33,889 bases of DNA from Spirochaetales bacterium (GTDB lineage: Bacteria; Spirochaetota; Spirochaetia; Treponematales; UBA12059): positions 1-33,889 of the forward strand of contig JAFGJV010000024.1 in the NCBI GenBank assembly GCA_016928955.1, written 5' to 3'. The first letter of the stretch is position 1. Each line of letters starts with the position of its first letter. The position numbers were made by a program, and so were the translations under genes. Positions 22,141-31,416 of this stretch are shown here, piece after piece. The notes beneath the pieces were generated by a model. The model saw only the letters and a list, made by a program, of their open reading frames with translations. It was not told the origin of the DNA and made no database searches.

Positions 22141-23544
22141 TACCCAAGCGTTGATGGCGTCGGCCACGGCCTGCCGCTCGCGCGTGGACAGGGATCGGCC
22201 AAAGGTGACGGGCGACGATCCAAGGTCCACGGATAGCACTGAGTCAGTTTGCGGCTGCCTGCCCGCCCTGCCCGACGCCAGGTGGCAGGTCCCCAGGTCG
22301 GATAGTTCGCCCGAGCGGACTTTGACGACCACGTTGAACAGGTGTTCCTTGTACATATACCCGTTGGAGCGGTCCAGGACGAGTTCCACGGACCCGAGCT
22401 GGTCCTTGAGGGATTTCATGATTGTGGTTACGCCGGTTACCCAGAAGGGTATGGAAAACAGCGGGAAGAAGAACGGGGCCCTCATGCGCAGGGCCATGAA
22501 GGTCCAAAACGCGGTGAATGCCGTGAAGAAGAGCCCGAATCCCAGCCCTGCCAGGAGCTGGGGATTGAGCGGCGAGCCGGGCGGTATCCTCAGCGAAAAC
22601 GAGTCTCTGTCGCTCAGCATGGCCACGCGACTGGAGGACGGAAGGGTGGTTTTTGGTCTAGGCTCCCAGGCTACCTGCTGGTCCCGGCCTGACGCGGCGG
22701 CCGCCGGTATGCCATGGTCTGTCCGGGGTACCGGTAGGCCATGCCTCAGTATGGCTGCGGCCTCCTCCGGTGGCAGGGTGCGCAGGTCTTCATCCGGCTC
22801 CAGGTAGATACCAAGTACATGGGCAAGCCGCGGGGACAGCTCGACCAGGGCTCCTGGATCGGGTTTGAGGCCCTTCCGTGGCAGGTCGGAGGGGTGTACG
22901 CGGGTGAGGAGCTGGGCTGCCGTGGCCGCGGCGGCGTACAGGTCCGAGCGGACGCTGGCCCGTCCCGAAACCTGCTCCAGGGGCGCGTAGCCGGCCGAGC
23001 CGACCATGGTGGTCGTGTCGCGGTAGGCCAGCCGAACCGCGTCCTGGACGCCTGAAAAGTCCACCAGGGCTATGGAGCCGTCCGGCCTCAGGATGATGTT
23101 CTTGGGATTTATGTCCCGGTGGATCAGGGGCGGACGCAGGGAGTGAAGGTAGGCCAGGATGTCCAGGAGTTCGGCCAGCATGCGCTCTATGTCCGCTTCA
23201 GTCCAGCGCCGGCCAGCTTCCAGTTCCCTGGCCAGGCTGGTGCCAGGCACGCGTTCCATGACCAGGACCAGATACTGGCGCCTGTCGTCCTGCCAGCGGA
23301 ACGAGTCGACATAGCGCGGTATGGCCGGGTGTCTGACGGCCTTGAGGGCGGCAACCTCGCGCTCGAACAGGTCAAAGCTTTTCCAGTCGGGAAGGTCCCC
23401 GAGCGAAAGGGCCTTGACCACCAGCTCTGCTTGCCCGGTCGCCTGCGCGGACCCGTCCCTGGCAGTCCAGGTTTCCGCCCAGGGGCCCTGGCCCAGGCGT
23501 TCCAGCAGCTCATATCGACCGTTGAGAACCAGGGCGGCTTCCAT
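22120..23544 (-). CDS. Membrane-anchored Ser/Thr protein kinase
   Basis: This 474-residue Hanks-type kinase has residues 11-270 as the catalytic domain. The glycine loop is modified (GQGPWAETW), with Lys44 in VVKAL, Glu62 in FEREV, the catalytic loop HRDINPKN with Asp144 and Asn149, the metal site DFSG (Asp162, DFG variant), and AGYAPLEQ. All three essential residues are present, so activity is likely. After a linker of about 55 residues two membrane helices lie at about 329-351 and 357-376, followed by a cytoplasmic-looking C-terminal domain of about 95 residues without a recognised fold. The stop codon of the TPR gene directly abuts the ATG, and AGGA is upstream. As last gene of the six-gene operon it may phosphorylate products of its neighbours (inference). 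Confidence 0.85.
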   Translation of the reverse strand: MEAALVLNGRYELLERLGQGPWAETWTARDGSAQATGQAELVVKALSLGDLPDWKSFDLFEREVAALKAVRHPAIPRYVDSFRWQDDRRQYLVLVMERVPGTSLARELEAGRRWTEADIERMLAELLDILAYLHSLRPPLIHRDINPKNIILRPDGSIALVDFSGVQDAVRLAYRDTTTMVGSAGYAPLEQVSGRASVRSDLYAAAATAAQLLTRVHPSDLPRKGLKPDPGALVELSPRLAHVLGIYLEPDEDLRTLPPEEAAAILRHGLPVPRTDHGIPAAAASGRDQQVAWEPRPKTTLPSSSRVAMLSDRDSFSLRIPPGSPLNPQLLAGLGFGLFFTAFTAFWTFMALRMRAPFFFPLFSIPFWVTGVTTIMKSLKDQLGSVELVLDRSNGYMYKEHLFNVVVKVRSGELSDLGTCHLASGRAGRQPQTDSVLSVDLGSSPVTFGRSLSTRERQAVADAINAWVGASRQT

Positions 23545-24096
23545 TCAGTGTCCTTTACCGGGTCCTAGCTTGTGTGCACGTTCCGCGGCCCGGTCCCTGG
23601 ACGCCAGGGTACCGGCATCCGTGTCTCCTACGGCCATCAGCTCTTCGTACGTGTCACGGAGATTGAACCACGCGTCATAGTAGTCGTCTTTTGCCGAGAC
23701 GGCAGCCTCGAACAGTTCCCTGGCGCGGGCATAGCGCGCGGCCTGGAACATGAGCACGCCCAGGTTGTTCAGCGCCTCGGCGTGGGCGGGGTCTAGCTCA
23801 AGCGCCCGTTCGTATGAGCGGCGGGCCTGGTCGCTCTTGCCCAGCTCGAACCAGGCCAGGCCCAGGTTGCACAGCAGGTCTGGGGCCTCGGTTCCCAGCC
23901 GTAGGGCTTCCAGGAACAGGTTCTTGGCGTCCAGCGGCCTGCCGTCTTTCAGGCAGGCCAGGCCCTGGTTGAAAGCCAGGTCGGGCGACGCGGGATCCAG
24001 CTGGCGGGCGTTCTTGAAGTTTTCCTCCGCCTCATCCCACCGGCCTTCCGCCGCCAAGGCCTCACCCCGGCGCGCGTACTCCTCCGCGGTGGGCAT
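23545..24096 (-). CDS. TPR-repeat protein
   Basis: This 183-residue protein is made almost wholly of tetratricopeptide repeats, about four between residues 1 and 145. Typical positions are GRWDEAEENFKNARQLDP, LGLAWFELGKSDQARRSYER and LNNLGVLMFQAARYARAREL. There is no signal peptide, so it is cytoplasmic and probably a scaffold for protein contacts. The start is 3 nt after the stop of the membrane-protein gene and it ends immediately at the kinase start, so tight translational coupling to the kinase suggests a joint function. The C-terminal 35 residues are outside the repeats. Confidence 0.85.
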   Translation of the reverse strand: MPTAEEYARRGEALAAEGRWDEAEENFKNARQLDPASPDLAFNQGLACLKDGRPLDAKNLFLEALRLGTEAPDLLCNLGLAWFELGKSDQARRSYERALELDPAHAEALNNLGVLMFQAARYARARELFEAAVSAKDDYYDAWFNLRDTYEELMAVGDTDAGTLASRDRAAERAHKLGPGKGH

Positions 24097-24099
24097 TTC

Positions 24100-24636
24100 T
24101 CAGCTTAGGCCAAGAAGGCCGGGCAGATAGGTACCCGCCAAAATCAGGGCAACGGCGGGCAAAAGCACCAGGACCAGCACGTCCACCGGCCACCTGGCTT
24201 TTTTGGCACCTGACAGGGCATTGGCCAGGAAAATGACCACAACGCCTGTCACAAAGCTGATGACGGGATAGGACAGGAAGCTGACGCTCATGGCCGGCTC
24301 CCTGAGCCAGGCCATGAAGCCTATGTCGAGAGACAGCGAAAAATACACAAAACTCACCAGGTAGCCCAAGAGGATGGGCGTGTAGCGCTGGTCGCTGCCG
24401 AAAAACACCCGCAGGAACAGCAAGGCGTAAAAATACACCACCAAGGCCACGGGCGACCCGAACGAACCCAGCGACTGGCTCAGAAAGTCCTGCAGCTGGG
24501 GCAGGCCGAGCATTTTGAGGACGGGCGGCGCCAGCAGAATGAAGGCCAGCCAGCCTATAACGTTGAAAATTTTCTGACGGATCCCGCCGGCCTGGCGCGC
24601 CGCCGGGAGGTCCCGCCCCTGGATTTGGTCGCTCAT
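24100..24636 (-). CDS. Multi-pass membrane protein of unknown function
   Basis: I do not recognise the family. The 178-residue protein has a short polar N-terminus of about 22 residues and four or five hydrophobic helices (about 25-45, 60-80, 86-105, 117-140 and 150-172). The loops are short, and one carries the charged patch FFGSDQRY. The start at 24636 has GAGGAG 6 nt upstream. In the operon it lies between the phosphodiesterase gene (55 nt upstream) and the TPR gene (3 nt downstream). A Yip1-like or other small membrane protein is possible but not supported by a motif I can see. Confidence 0.65.
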   Translation of the reverse strand: MSDQIQGRDLPAARQAGGIRQKIFNVIGWLAFILLAPPVLKMLGLPQLQDFLSQSLGSFGSPVALVVYFYALLFLRVFFGSDQRYTPILLGYLVSFVYFSLSLDIGFMAWLREPAMSVSFLSYPVISFVTGVVVIFLANALSGAKKARWPVDVLVLVLLPAVALILAGTYLPGLLGLS

Positions 24637-24691
24637 CAACTTCTCCTCATGGGAACACGTGAATGCGCGTAGGGATAGCCTGGCTAGGACC

Positions 24692-25465
24692 CTACGAATT
24701 TCCTTGTATCATATGCGGCCGGTTTGAAATAACCCCGTCGCAGCCAAGCGCCAGAACCCTGCCGGCTTCGTCCGCGTCGTCCACGGTCCAGGTCAGGACG
24801 GGACGCCCGCCAAACGCGCGCTTGAGGGACATGCCAGCCCGGCGTACCATGACATGCTCCGGTTTGAGAAAGTCCGACGACGACAGCCAGCGGCCCTCTC
24901 CCTTGCGCAGATACCAGGGCAGTTCCGGCGACGAGCAGTACAAGGTGCCCGTTGGTATGGCCGGCGCCAGGCTTTTGAGGCGCTTAAGCGCTATGGGGTT
25001 GAACGACGATACCGCCACGCAGTCGGCGCCCAGGCCCATGCTGGCAAGCAATGTGGCCAGGGCGGCCTCCAGTCCTATGTCGGCTGCCTTTGGAGCCTTT
25101 ATTTCTATATCAACATACATGGCCGGGGTAAATTCCTCCAGCACGTCTGACAAAAGAGGCGGGCGTTCCCCCGCGTAGCGCTTGTCCTTCCAGGAGCCCA
25201 CGTCCACGGCGGCAATGTCTTTCCATTGACTGGCCTCTATATGGACGTTGGTACCCGGCGCTACCCGGGCCGTGTTCCCGTCGTGGATGACGACGATCTT
25301 GCCGTCCGCGCTCAGGTGGATGTCCAGCTCTATGCCCGGTATGCCGTGGTCGCGCGCCAGGCGGAAGGCAGCCATGGTGTTCTCGGGAGCCTCTGACGAC
25401 AGGCCCCGGTGGGCAAACCACAGGGGCCGCGGCCGGTCCGGATAGAGAGGCAGTCGCTTTGCCAC
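24692..25465 (-). CDS. ugpQ: Glycerophosphodiester phosphodiesterase
   Basis: This cytoplasmic GDPD-family enzyme of 257 residues hydrolyses glycerophosphodiesters to glycerol 3-phosphate and an alcohol. The motifs are clear: FAHRG with His19, EAPENT, the metal-binding GIELDIHLSADG (Glu46, Asp48), HDG with His61, and VDIEIK. There is no signal peptide. The start is GTG at 25465, 2 nt after the stop of the coiled-coil gene, with GGAGG 7 nt upstream. An open frame reaches 25810, but that part overlaps the coiled-coil gene and is Arg/Gly-rich shadow sequence. Glycerol 3-phosphate made here could feed the GlpA-like enzyme at 14650, though that link is inference. Confidence 0.9.
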   Translation of the reverse strand: MAKRLPLYPDRPRPLWFAHRGLSSEAPENTMAAFRLARDHGIPGIELDIHLSADGKIVVIHDGNTARVAPGTNVHIEASQWKDIAAVDVGSWKDKRYAGERPPLLSDVLEEFTPAMYVDIEIKAPKAADIGLEAALATLLASMGLGADCVAVSSFNPIALKRLKSLAPAIPTGTLYCSSPELPWYLRKGEGRWLSSSDFLKPEHVMVRRAGMSLKRAFGGRPVLTWTVDDADEAGRVLALGCDGVISNRPHMIQGNS

Positions 25466-25467
25466 GG

Positions 25468-25935
25468 TCAGGCCTCCGGGTTGCCGCCGCCCAGCTTGCG
25501 CTTGAGGGCGGCCAGTTCGTCGTCGGCTCCAAGAGACGCCAGGCCCTGGTTGACCGAGGCCGACGTGTCGCCAAGCGCCTCGCCCGTGGCTACCTGGAGC
25601 TCGGCCAGGAGGAGGTCCACGTCGACCGAGCGCTCCTGGGCTCTCAGGATGGGCAATTGCTCCTTCATGCGGGCGATTTTGGCGATCAGGCTGTCCTTTT
25701 CTCCCGACAGTGCTGTCCTTCGCGCGGCCAGTTCGGCCACCTTGGCGCGGGCGCCTGCTTCCAGGTCGCTTGCTCCCTTGCTGGCGGCCAGCTCGACGCG
25801 CTTGTTCCACAGGGCCAGTTCCTCGTCCAGCGCGGCCAGGTCACGCTCGGTGGTCTTGAGCGTGGTCAGGAATTCCAGCACGTAGGCGCGCGCGTCGGAT
25901 ACGGATAGTCCCCGGAGGTCGGTATCGTCGCTCAT
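25468..25935 (-). CDS. Coiled-coil protein, weakly PspA-like
   Basis: This 155-residue acidic cytoplasmic protein is mostly helical. Residues about 15-110 form a long coiled coil rich in Ala, Leu, Glu and Arg. Near the C-terminus DELAALKRKLGGG resembles the end of PspA/IM30 proteins, but the full PspA domain is not recognisable, so I give no family. The start is uncertain: ATG at 25935 is preferred, and GTG at 25944 would overlap the upstream stop. Neither has a strong ribosome-binding site. It lies 5 nt after the CsgG-like gene and 2 nt before the phosphodiesterase gene. Confidence 0.7.
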   Translation of the reverse strand: MSDDTDLRGLSVSDARAYVLEFLTTLKTTERDLAALDEELALWNKRVELAASKGASDLEAGARAKVAELAARRTALSGEKDSLIAKIARMKEQLPILRAQERSVDVDLLLAELQVATGEALGDTSASVNQGLASLGADDELAALKRKLGGGNPEA

Positions 25936-25940
25936 GGCCG

Positions 25941-27251
25941 TCACATCTTAAAGGTAACGCCGGCGCCCAGCTGCCAGCCGCCATAGCTGGGGAACAGCCC
26001 GGTCCAGCCAAAGAGGTAGTCTGCCTGGACTTCCGCGAACAGCTTCATGTCCCGCGTGACCAGGTAGGACACAAAGGCCCCGGCGGAAACGCCGATATGG
26101 GTGAACCAGGGATCGTCGTCCGTGGAGAAGGACTCCTCCAGAATGCGCACCAGGGCGTTGGAGCCCATGGCTATGCCGCCGCGCACGCCTATCTCCAGCC
26201 TGCGCATGTACGTGACGTACTCGGCTCCGATCACGGCGTTGAGCGGGAGGTAAAGGTCCAAGTCCGTGAGCATCTGGGCGGCCAGGTAGGGCTTGACGTT
26301 GTAGAATCCGCGGGTGGCCTCAAAGCGGGCGCCAATAACAAAGCTGGAACCCATGGATGATTCAAAATACTGGTAGCTATGGCCGTACAGGGCCAGGTCG
26401 GCGCCGGCGCGGGGCAGTTCCCGTAGCTGGGTGTCCTTGGCCGGCTGTATGCCGCTGTACAGGATGATGGCCGTGGACACCTCTGTGCCTACTTCCTTGA
26501 TGAGGAGCAGGCCGACTTCCTTCTCGTCCTTGTAGCCTTCATACTCTGATTTTTCTATGACCAGGTATTCGTCGCCCTTCTGGATGCCCATGTTCGAGCC
26601 CAGCTCGATCTTGACCTCTCCGCCGGTCATGCCGAGCACGCGCGTGTGGAGCGTGAACGCGGGAATGCTGCGGATTTCGTACTGCAGCTGCATGGGTATG
26701 GAGTCTATGGCAGACTGTATGGCCTTGAAGTCCGTCTCCCTGCTGGAACCGAAGGTCTCCACGTCAGCTATGCCGATGAGGGTGCCGTCGGCCACGTCTA
26801 TGAAGCTGACGGTGGTCTTTATGTCCGCCTGCCACTCCTTGCCGTCCACGAAGGCCAGGTTGTACGAGGTGACCACGGGCACGGCCACGATGAACGCCCC
26901 GATCAGCCGGTTGAAGTCCGCCTCGGTAAGGAGCGCCTCGCCGAACTGGTATTCTTCCGGCAGTACGAAGTTTTCCTCGTTCATCTGGCGCAGGATGCTG
27001 ATGAACTGGTCCACGCTGGAACTGGAGAAGCGCTGCTGCATACCGATGATGTTGAAGCGTCCCAGATCCAGGAAAACTTTCTGGATCTCTATGTCGATGG
27101 TGCCCAGGGTTTCAAGCGGGATGTCCCAGCCGTAATACCCGAGGGAGAAAATGGCCACGTCCTTGCGCTCGCTGACCGTTGGCTGGCCAAAGGCGGCGAC
27201 TGAAGCGACAAGTACGAGGGCGACGAGGGCAAAAGCCTTCCTGGATTTCAT
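25941..27251 (-). CDS. CsgG/FlgT-like exported protein with C-terminal outer-membrane barrel
   Basis: This 436-residue protein has a Sec signal peptide (KSRKAFALVALVLVASVAAFG, cleavage likely near residue 22). Residues about 30-280 look like a CsgG/FlgT-type domain, with DVAIFSLGYYG, LGRFNIIG, TTVSFIDVADGTLIG and then GIQKGDEYLVIEKSEYEG. From about 290 the sequence alternates in barrel-like strands and ends in LGAGVTFKM, a plausible outer-membrane insertion signal. It is probably an outer-membrane protein with a periplasmic domain, but its role is unknown and the domain call is by pattern only. GGAGG is 5 nt before the ATG. It is first of the six-gene operon that ends with the Ser/Thr kinase. 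Confidence 0.7.
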   Translation of the reverse strand: MKSRKAFALVALVLVASVAAFGQPTVSERKDVAIFSLGYYGWDIPLETLGTIDIEIQKVFLDLGRFNIIGMQQRFSSSSVDQFISILRQMNEENFVLPEEYQFGEALLTEADFNRLIGAFIVAVPVVTSYNLAFVDGKEWQADIKTTVSFIDVADGTLIGIADVETFGSSRETDFKAIQSAIDSIPMQLQYEIRSIPAFTLHTRVLGMTGGEVKIELGSNMGIQKGDEYLVIEKSEYEGYKDEKEVGLLLIKEVGTEVSTAIILYSGIQPAKDTQLRELPRAGADLALYGHSYQYFESSMGSSFVIGARFEATRGFYNVKPYLAAQMLTDLDLYLPLNAVIGAEYVTYMRRLEIGVRGGIAMGSNALVRILEESFSTDDDPWFTHIGVSAGAFVSYLVTRDMKLFAEVQADYLFGWTGLFPSYGGWQLGAGVTFKM

Positions 27252-27492
27252 GGGTCCTCCCTGTGGGCGCTAGAAACCTCAGCGGGTTTTCTGCGCGCTA
27301 CTCGTTCCGGTCAAAAATCATCTCAGGCGCGCACGTTTTTAGCTACGTGATGATGCCTGGTGACAGGCAAGCCCAGCTAAATCTTGTCCGAATCATAGCA
27401 CGCTGTCAATGAATATGCAGGGGGTGGGCGGCTCTTTGCCATAGGAGAGCCGGGCCTTGCGCGGTTCGTGCCGGGCGGTCTATCGTTCGGTC
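27252..27492. promoter_or_regulatory. Divergent region between the CsgG-like gene and mnmE
   Basis: Three inverted repeats lie in the leader of the minus-strand gene: an imperfect AGAAACC/GGTTTTCT pair flanked by GCGC (27267-27297), CACGT/ACGTG (27332-27349), and TGCCTG/CAGGCA (27354-27369). On the minus strand TTGACA (27409-27404) is a possible -35 without a good -10. No strong promoter for mnmE was found. Confidence 0.4.
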
Positions 27493-28845
27493 ATGGGAAC
27501 GGGCTATCTGGACAGCGACGACGACATAGCGGCTCTGGCGACGCCTCAGGGAACGGGCGCCCTGGCCGTGACGCGGATTGCGGGACCGGGCTGCGTGGAG
27601 CGGCTGGCCCGGGTTTTTTCCCGGCCGGACGTGCTCCGCTCGGCCGCCGGCTATGCCGCCGTGTACGGCAAGGTCCTGGACTCCGCCTTAGTACCCGTGG
27701 ACGAGGTCGTGGCCGTTGTGTTCCGCTCGCCCCGCAGCTACACGGGCCAGGACGGGGTGGACATCATGGGCCACGGCGGCATGGCAAGTCCTGCCCGCGT
27801 CATGGACGCTCTTATGGCCGCGGGTTTCAGGCTGGCCCTGCCCGGGGAATTCACCTTCAGGGCTTTTGCCTCCGGCCGGATAGACCTGGCCCGGGCAGAG
27901 GCCGTAGACGAACTGGTGCGGGCCCGCACGGCGGAAGCCCAGGCGGACGCCCTGGAGCGCCTGGGTGGAGGCCTGTCCAGGCAGCTGGACGAACTCATAG
28001 GGGAGCTGGTCCGCCTGGCCGCGGCCTGCGAGCTGCGCTTGGATTACGGCGAGGACGAGCATCCCGAGGATTTTGCGGAGGCGCTCCCGGCTCTCGGAGC
28101 CGTGCGGGAGCGCTGCGCCGAACTGGCTGACAGTTACGCCGTCGGGCGCCTGCGCGACCGAGGCGCAAGGGTCGCCTTGGCAGGCAAGACCAACGCGGGC
28201 AAGTCGTCGCTCTTTAACCGGCTCTTAAAAGAAGAACGGGCCCTGGTGTCCGCTCACCCGGGCACCACCCGCGACTATCTGGAGGCGGAGCTGGACCTGG
28301 GCGGCGTGCCCGTGGTGCTGGTGGATACCGCCGGCCTCAGGGTCACCAGCGATCCGGTGGAAGAGGAAGGGGTCAGGCGCACCAGGCTCATGGCCGAAGG
28401 CGCGGATTTGGTCGTGTACGTGGCCGACGGCAGGCACGCGCTCGATGAAGACGACTATGCGGTACTGGCCGCCCACCCGGGCGCCGTACTTGTGTGGAAC
28501 AAGATTGACGATCCGGAGGCGCTCTCGGCTCCCGCGGACTGGCTTCCGGTATCAGCGCGGGACGGCACGGGCGAGCGTCAGCTGGGAGCCGCGATCGCCC
28601 GGGCGCTGGGAGCGTCGGCCGGAGAGGCGCGGCTCCGCGTGGCCAGCAAGCGGCAGCACGACGCCCTGGCCCGGGCCCGGGACGCCCTGACCGACGCCGA
28701 GCGGGCCTTCCTGGACGGCGAGCCTTTGGACGCCGTGGCCGTTGATCTGGCAGTGGCCCTGGACGCTTTGCGCGGAATCGGGGGCAAAACCGGCTCCGAG
28801 GACGTGTTGGAAGCCTTGTTCAGCAATTTTTGCGTGGGAAAGTGA
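27493..28845 (+). CDS. mnmE: tRNA modification GTPase MnmE
   Basis: This 450-residue GTPase works with MnmG to place a carboxymethylaminomethyl group on the wobble uridine of certain tRNAs. The N-terminal folate-binding domain begins [20 protein letters not shown]. The G domain has the P-loop GKTNAGKSS (231-239), the switch region GTTRDY, and DTAGLR with an NKID base motif. The protein ends FCVGK, with Cys447 in the family's C-x-G-K motif. The start at 27493 fits the family although no Shine-Dalgarno is visible. TTG at 27457, behind AGGAG, is an alternative that would add 12 residues. It is followed 1 nt later by mnmG. Confidence 0.95.
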   Translation: MGTGYLDSDDDIAALATPQGTGALAVTRIAGPGCVERLARVFSRPDVLRSAAGYAAVYGKVLDSALVPVDEVVAVVFRSPRSYTGQDGVDIMGHGGMASPARVMDALMAAGFRLALPGEFTFRAFASGRIDLARAEAVDELVRARTAEAQADALERLGGGLSRQLDELIGELVRLAAACELRLDYGEDEHPEDFAEALPALGAVRERCAELADSYAVGRLRDRGARVALAGKTNAGKSSLFNRLLKEERALVSAHPGTTRDYLEAELDLGGVPVVLVDTAGLRVTSDPVEEEGVRRTRLMAEGADLVVYVADGRHALDEDDYAVLAAHPGAVLVWNKIDDPEALSAPADWLPVSARDGTGERQLGAAIARALGASAGEARLRVASKRQHDALARARDALTDAERAFLDGEPLDAVAVDLAVALDALRGIGGKTGSEDVLEALFSNFCVGK

Positions 28846-28846
28846 T

Positions 28847-30691
28847 ATGTCTGACTTTGACGTGGTGGTAGTTGGCGGAGGGCATGCCGGCATTGAGGCC
28901 GCCCTGGCCCCGGCCAGGCTTGGCAAGAGCGTGCTTCTCATCACCCAGAACCCGGACGCCATAGGCAGGATGTCCTGCAACCCGTCCATAGGCGGCCTGT
29001 CCAAGGGCAACCTGGTGCGCGAGGTGGATGCCCTGGGCGGCCAGATGGGCCTTTTGATAGACCGGACCTCGATACAGTGGCGGCTGCTCAACCGGTCCCG
29101 TGGGCCCGCCGTGCAGGCTCCCCGCGCCCAGGCCGACAAAGCCGCCTATTCGGAGGCCGCGCGTCGGGCCCTGGAGGGCCAGAGCGGCCTCCGCATATTC
29201 ATGGACACGGTGACCGATATCATGGTGTCGGCTGACGGGTCGCGGGTCCAGGGCGTGGTCACCGAGCGCGGGCACCATATTAGCGCCCGGGCCGTTATCG
29301 TCGCCGCGGGCACTTTTATGGAAGGAACCATCTTTATCGGCGAATGGAGGTCCAGGTCCGGCCGCCTGGGCGAACAGGCAGCGCTTGGCCTTGGCACGGC
29401 CCTCAGGAAGCGCGGTTTTCCCCTGGGGCGCATGAAAACTGGCACGCCGGCGCGCGTCAAGGCGTCCACCGTGGATTTTGACGCTCTGGAAATCCAGCAT
29501 GGCGACGCGGACAGTTTTCCCTTCAGCTTCATGAACGACGCCATCCAGGTGAAGGACAGGACCTGCGCCATCGCATACACCAATGAGCGCACCAACGCGA
29601 TCATACGGGCCAACATCCACCGTTCACCCCTGTTCTCCGGCGACATCGTGGGCAAGGGTCCCCGCTACTGTCCAAGCATAGAGGACAAGGTGGTGAAGTT
29701 CCCCGACCGCGAGCGTCACCAGATTTTCATAGAGCCCGAGGGCGACTATACCGACGAGCTGTATCTCAACGGACTGTCGTCGTCCTTGCCGGAGGATGTC
29801 CAACTCCAGCTGGTCCGTACCCTGGACGGCTGCTCAAAAGCCGAGATCGTACGGCCCGGATACGCCGTGGAGTACGACTATGTGGATCCCCGCGACCTTT
29901 TTCCCACGCTGGAGTCTAAGCGCCTTGCCGGCCTGTATTTTGCCGGGCAGACCAACGGCACCTCGGGCTACGAGGAGGCGGCGGCCCAGGGCATACTGGC
30001 CGGCATCAACGCGTCGCTTGGCCTGGACGGCCGCCCCGGGCTTGTGCTGTCTCGCTCGGAATCGTATGTAGGCGTCATGGTCGACGACCTGGTAACCCTG
30101 GGCGCCAAAGAACCGTATCGCATGTTCACGAGCCGCGCGGAAAGGCGGCTGGCCCTCAGGCACGACACGGCCGACCGCAGGCTGACCCCGATAGCAGAGC
30201 GGGTTGGCCTGGCGTCCGCCGAGAGGCTGGAGCGCCTGCGCGCCAAGCTGTCAGGCATGGACGAGATACTGGAGCTGTTGAGGAAGCGCCGCCTGCAGAA
30301 AACCGACGCGGACACGCCAGCCCTTGCCGGCCATGTTGGAGAAAGCCTTGCTGATGCGCTCAGGGACCACAAGGTCGCCGAGTTGGACCTTGCGGGCATA
30401 GAGCCCTCCCTGTGCGCCTATCCCCGCCTCTGGGTGGACGGCGTCGTTCTGGACCTGCGCTACGAAGGGTATATTGAAAAGGAAGCCAGGCTGTCCGCCA
30501 GGCTGGGCCGGCTGGACGCCGCCAGGATACCGCCGGACTTTGACTACGCGAGCGTGGACGGCCTGTCGGCGGAAGCCAGGGAGAAGCTCGCGGAAGCCAG
30601 GCCGCTGACCCTGGGGCAGGCGTCACGGGTGCCGGGCGTCAGGCAGTCCGACGCAGCCCTGTTGGCCATCCGTCTATCGGCCAGAAGCTAA
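28847..30691 (+). CDS. mnmG: tRNA uridine-5-carboxymethylaminomethyl(34) synthesis enzyme MnmG
   Basis: This FAD-dependent enzyme of 614 residues is the partner of MnmE in wobble-uridine modification (also called GidA). It has the FAD motif [21 protein letters not shown], the signature [22 protein letters not shown] split over 45-66, KTGTPARV and [11 protein letters not shown]-terminal helical domain for MnmE and tRNA contact follows. The length is normal. It begins 1 nt after mnmE, so the two are co-translated. The often adjacent rsmG gene is absent, and a convergent hypothetical gene starts 9 nt downstream. Confidence 0.96.
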   Translation: MSDFDVVVVGGGHAGIEAALAPARLGKSVLLITQNPDAIGRMSCNPSIGGLSKGNLVREVDALGGQMGLLIDRTSIQWRLLNRSRGPAVQAPRAQADKAAYSEAARRALEGQSGLRIFMDTVTDIMVSADGSRVQGVVTERGHHISARAVIVAAGTFMEGTIFIGEWRSRSGRLGEQAALGLGTALRKRGFPLGRMKTGTPARVKASTVDFDALEIQHGDADSFPFSFMNDAIQVKDRTCAIAYTNERTNAIIRANIHRSPLFSGDIVGKGPRYCPSIEDKVVKFPDRERHQIFIEPEGDYTDELYLNGLSSSLPEDVQLQLVRTLDGCSKAEIVRPGYAVEYDYVDPRDLFPTLESKRLAGLYFAGQTNGTSGYEEAAAQGILAGINASLGLDGRPGLVLSRSESYVGVMVDDLVTLGAKEPYRMFTSRAERRLALRHDTADRRLTPIAERVGLASAERLERLRAKLSGMDEILELLRKRRLQKTDADTPALAGHVGESLADALRDHKVAELDLAGIEPSLCAYPRLWVDGVVLDLRYEGYIEKEARLSARLGRLDAARIPPDFDYASVDGLSAEAREKLAEARPLTLGQASRVPGVRQSDAALLAIRLSARS

Positions 30692-30700
30692 AAGCCCGCG

Positions 30701-31318
30701 TCAGTCGGCCTTGGGCTTGATGCCGCACAGCGATTGCAGGTCATGTTTGGCCCGGTCCAGGGCGTCCTGGTACTGGGCTTTCATCTGTCCTACGTTCTGT
30801 TTGTAAAAGGCGGCGAATTCCGGATCGGACATGGGATCCACGCGGACGGCCCTGCCCATGCGCGCGGACATTTCCTGCTCCTTGGCCTTGAGCCGGGGGG
30901 CGTATTGTTTCCGTATGGCTTCGTCGACCTTTTTGGCGTCGTCCAGATACTGGGACAGAAAGCCGTTCAGCTGGCCAAAGAGCTCGCCCACGGACGTGGC
31001 TGCGCCTGGCGCCTGGCACAAGGCCTTGAGACCCGCTTCCACGGGGCCCATGTCTGCTTCCGGGTCAGCTACCGCCGACAGGGGGAGCTGGAGCCTGGAT
31101 GTGAAGATTTCAAAGCAGCCTTCCCGGAACGCGTCGGCCCTGTCCCGCGGCACCGCTTTGAGCTTGGCCGGAAAATCTATGTCCGAGGGCGAGGCCAGGA
31201 ATTCGCCGGCAAGGCGCTTGCCGTCCTGCCTGGCTTCTGTTTCCGCAAGGGCGCGCGGGTCAACCTTGAGGTCCTTGGTCCGTTCCATAGCGAGTTCGAG
31301 GGCGCTTTTTATGGGCAT
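30701..31318 (-). CDS. Hypothetical protein, possibly spirochaete-specific
   Basis: This is a 205-residue soluble, largely helical protein without signal peptide or membrane segment. It begins PIKSALELAMERTKDLKVDP and has a charged C-terminal half (KAKEQEMSARMGRAVRVDP, then YKQNVGQMKAQYQDALDRAK). I recall similar small proteins in treponemes (perhaps the DUF6657 group) but cannot verify this. AGGGAG lies 7 nt before the ATG at 31318; the open frame continues to 31420 without support. It sits 98 nt downstream of a CDP-alcohol phosphatidyltransferase gene. A CCAGCC/GGCTGG hairpin lies in between (31388-31408). Confidence 0.7.
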   Translation of the reverse strand: MPIKSALELAMERTKDLKVDPRALAETEARQDGKRLAGEFLASPSDIDFPAKLKAVPRDRADAFREGCFEIFTSRLQLPLSAVADPEADMGPVEAGLKALCQAPGAATSVGELFGQLNGFLSQYLDDAKKVDEAIRKQYAPRLKAKEQEMSARMGRAVRVDPMSDPEFAAFYKQNVGQMKAQYQDALDRAKHDLQSLCGIKPKAD

Positions 31319-31416
31319 GTCGTTCTCCCTTGAGGTTTCCCCAGACGGGATGCCGAAAGCAATCGGGCCTTCAACATCCCGGTTCAACCAGCCGGGTTTC
31401 AGGGCTGGCCTTGTCG

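Noticed and set aside
25466-25810. N-terminal extension of the glycerophosphodiesterase frame
   Set aside because: It overlaps the coiled-coil gene fully, is Arg/Gly-rich, and a GTG with GGAGG at 25465 gives a normal-length enzyme.
28742-28846. Upstream extension of mnmG into mnmE
   Set aside because: It overlaps the conserved C-terminus of mnmE, and the MnmG family starts at the FAD motif right after 28847.
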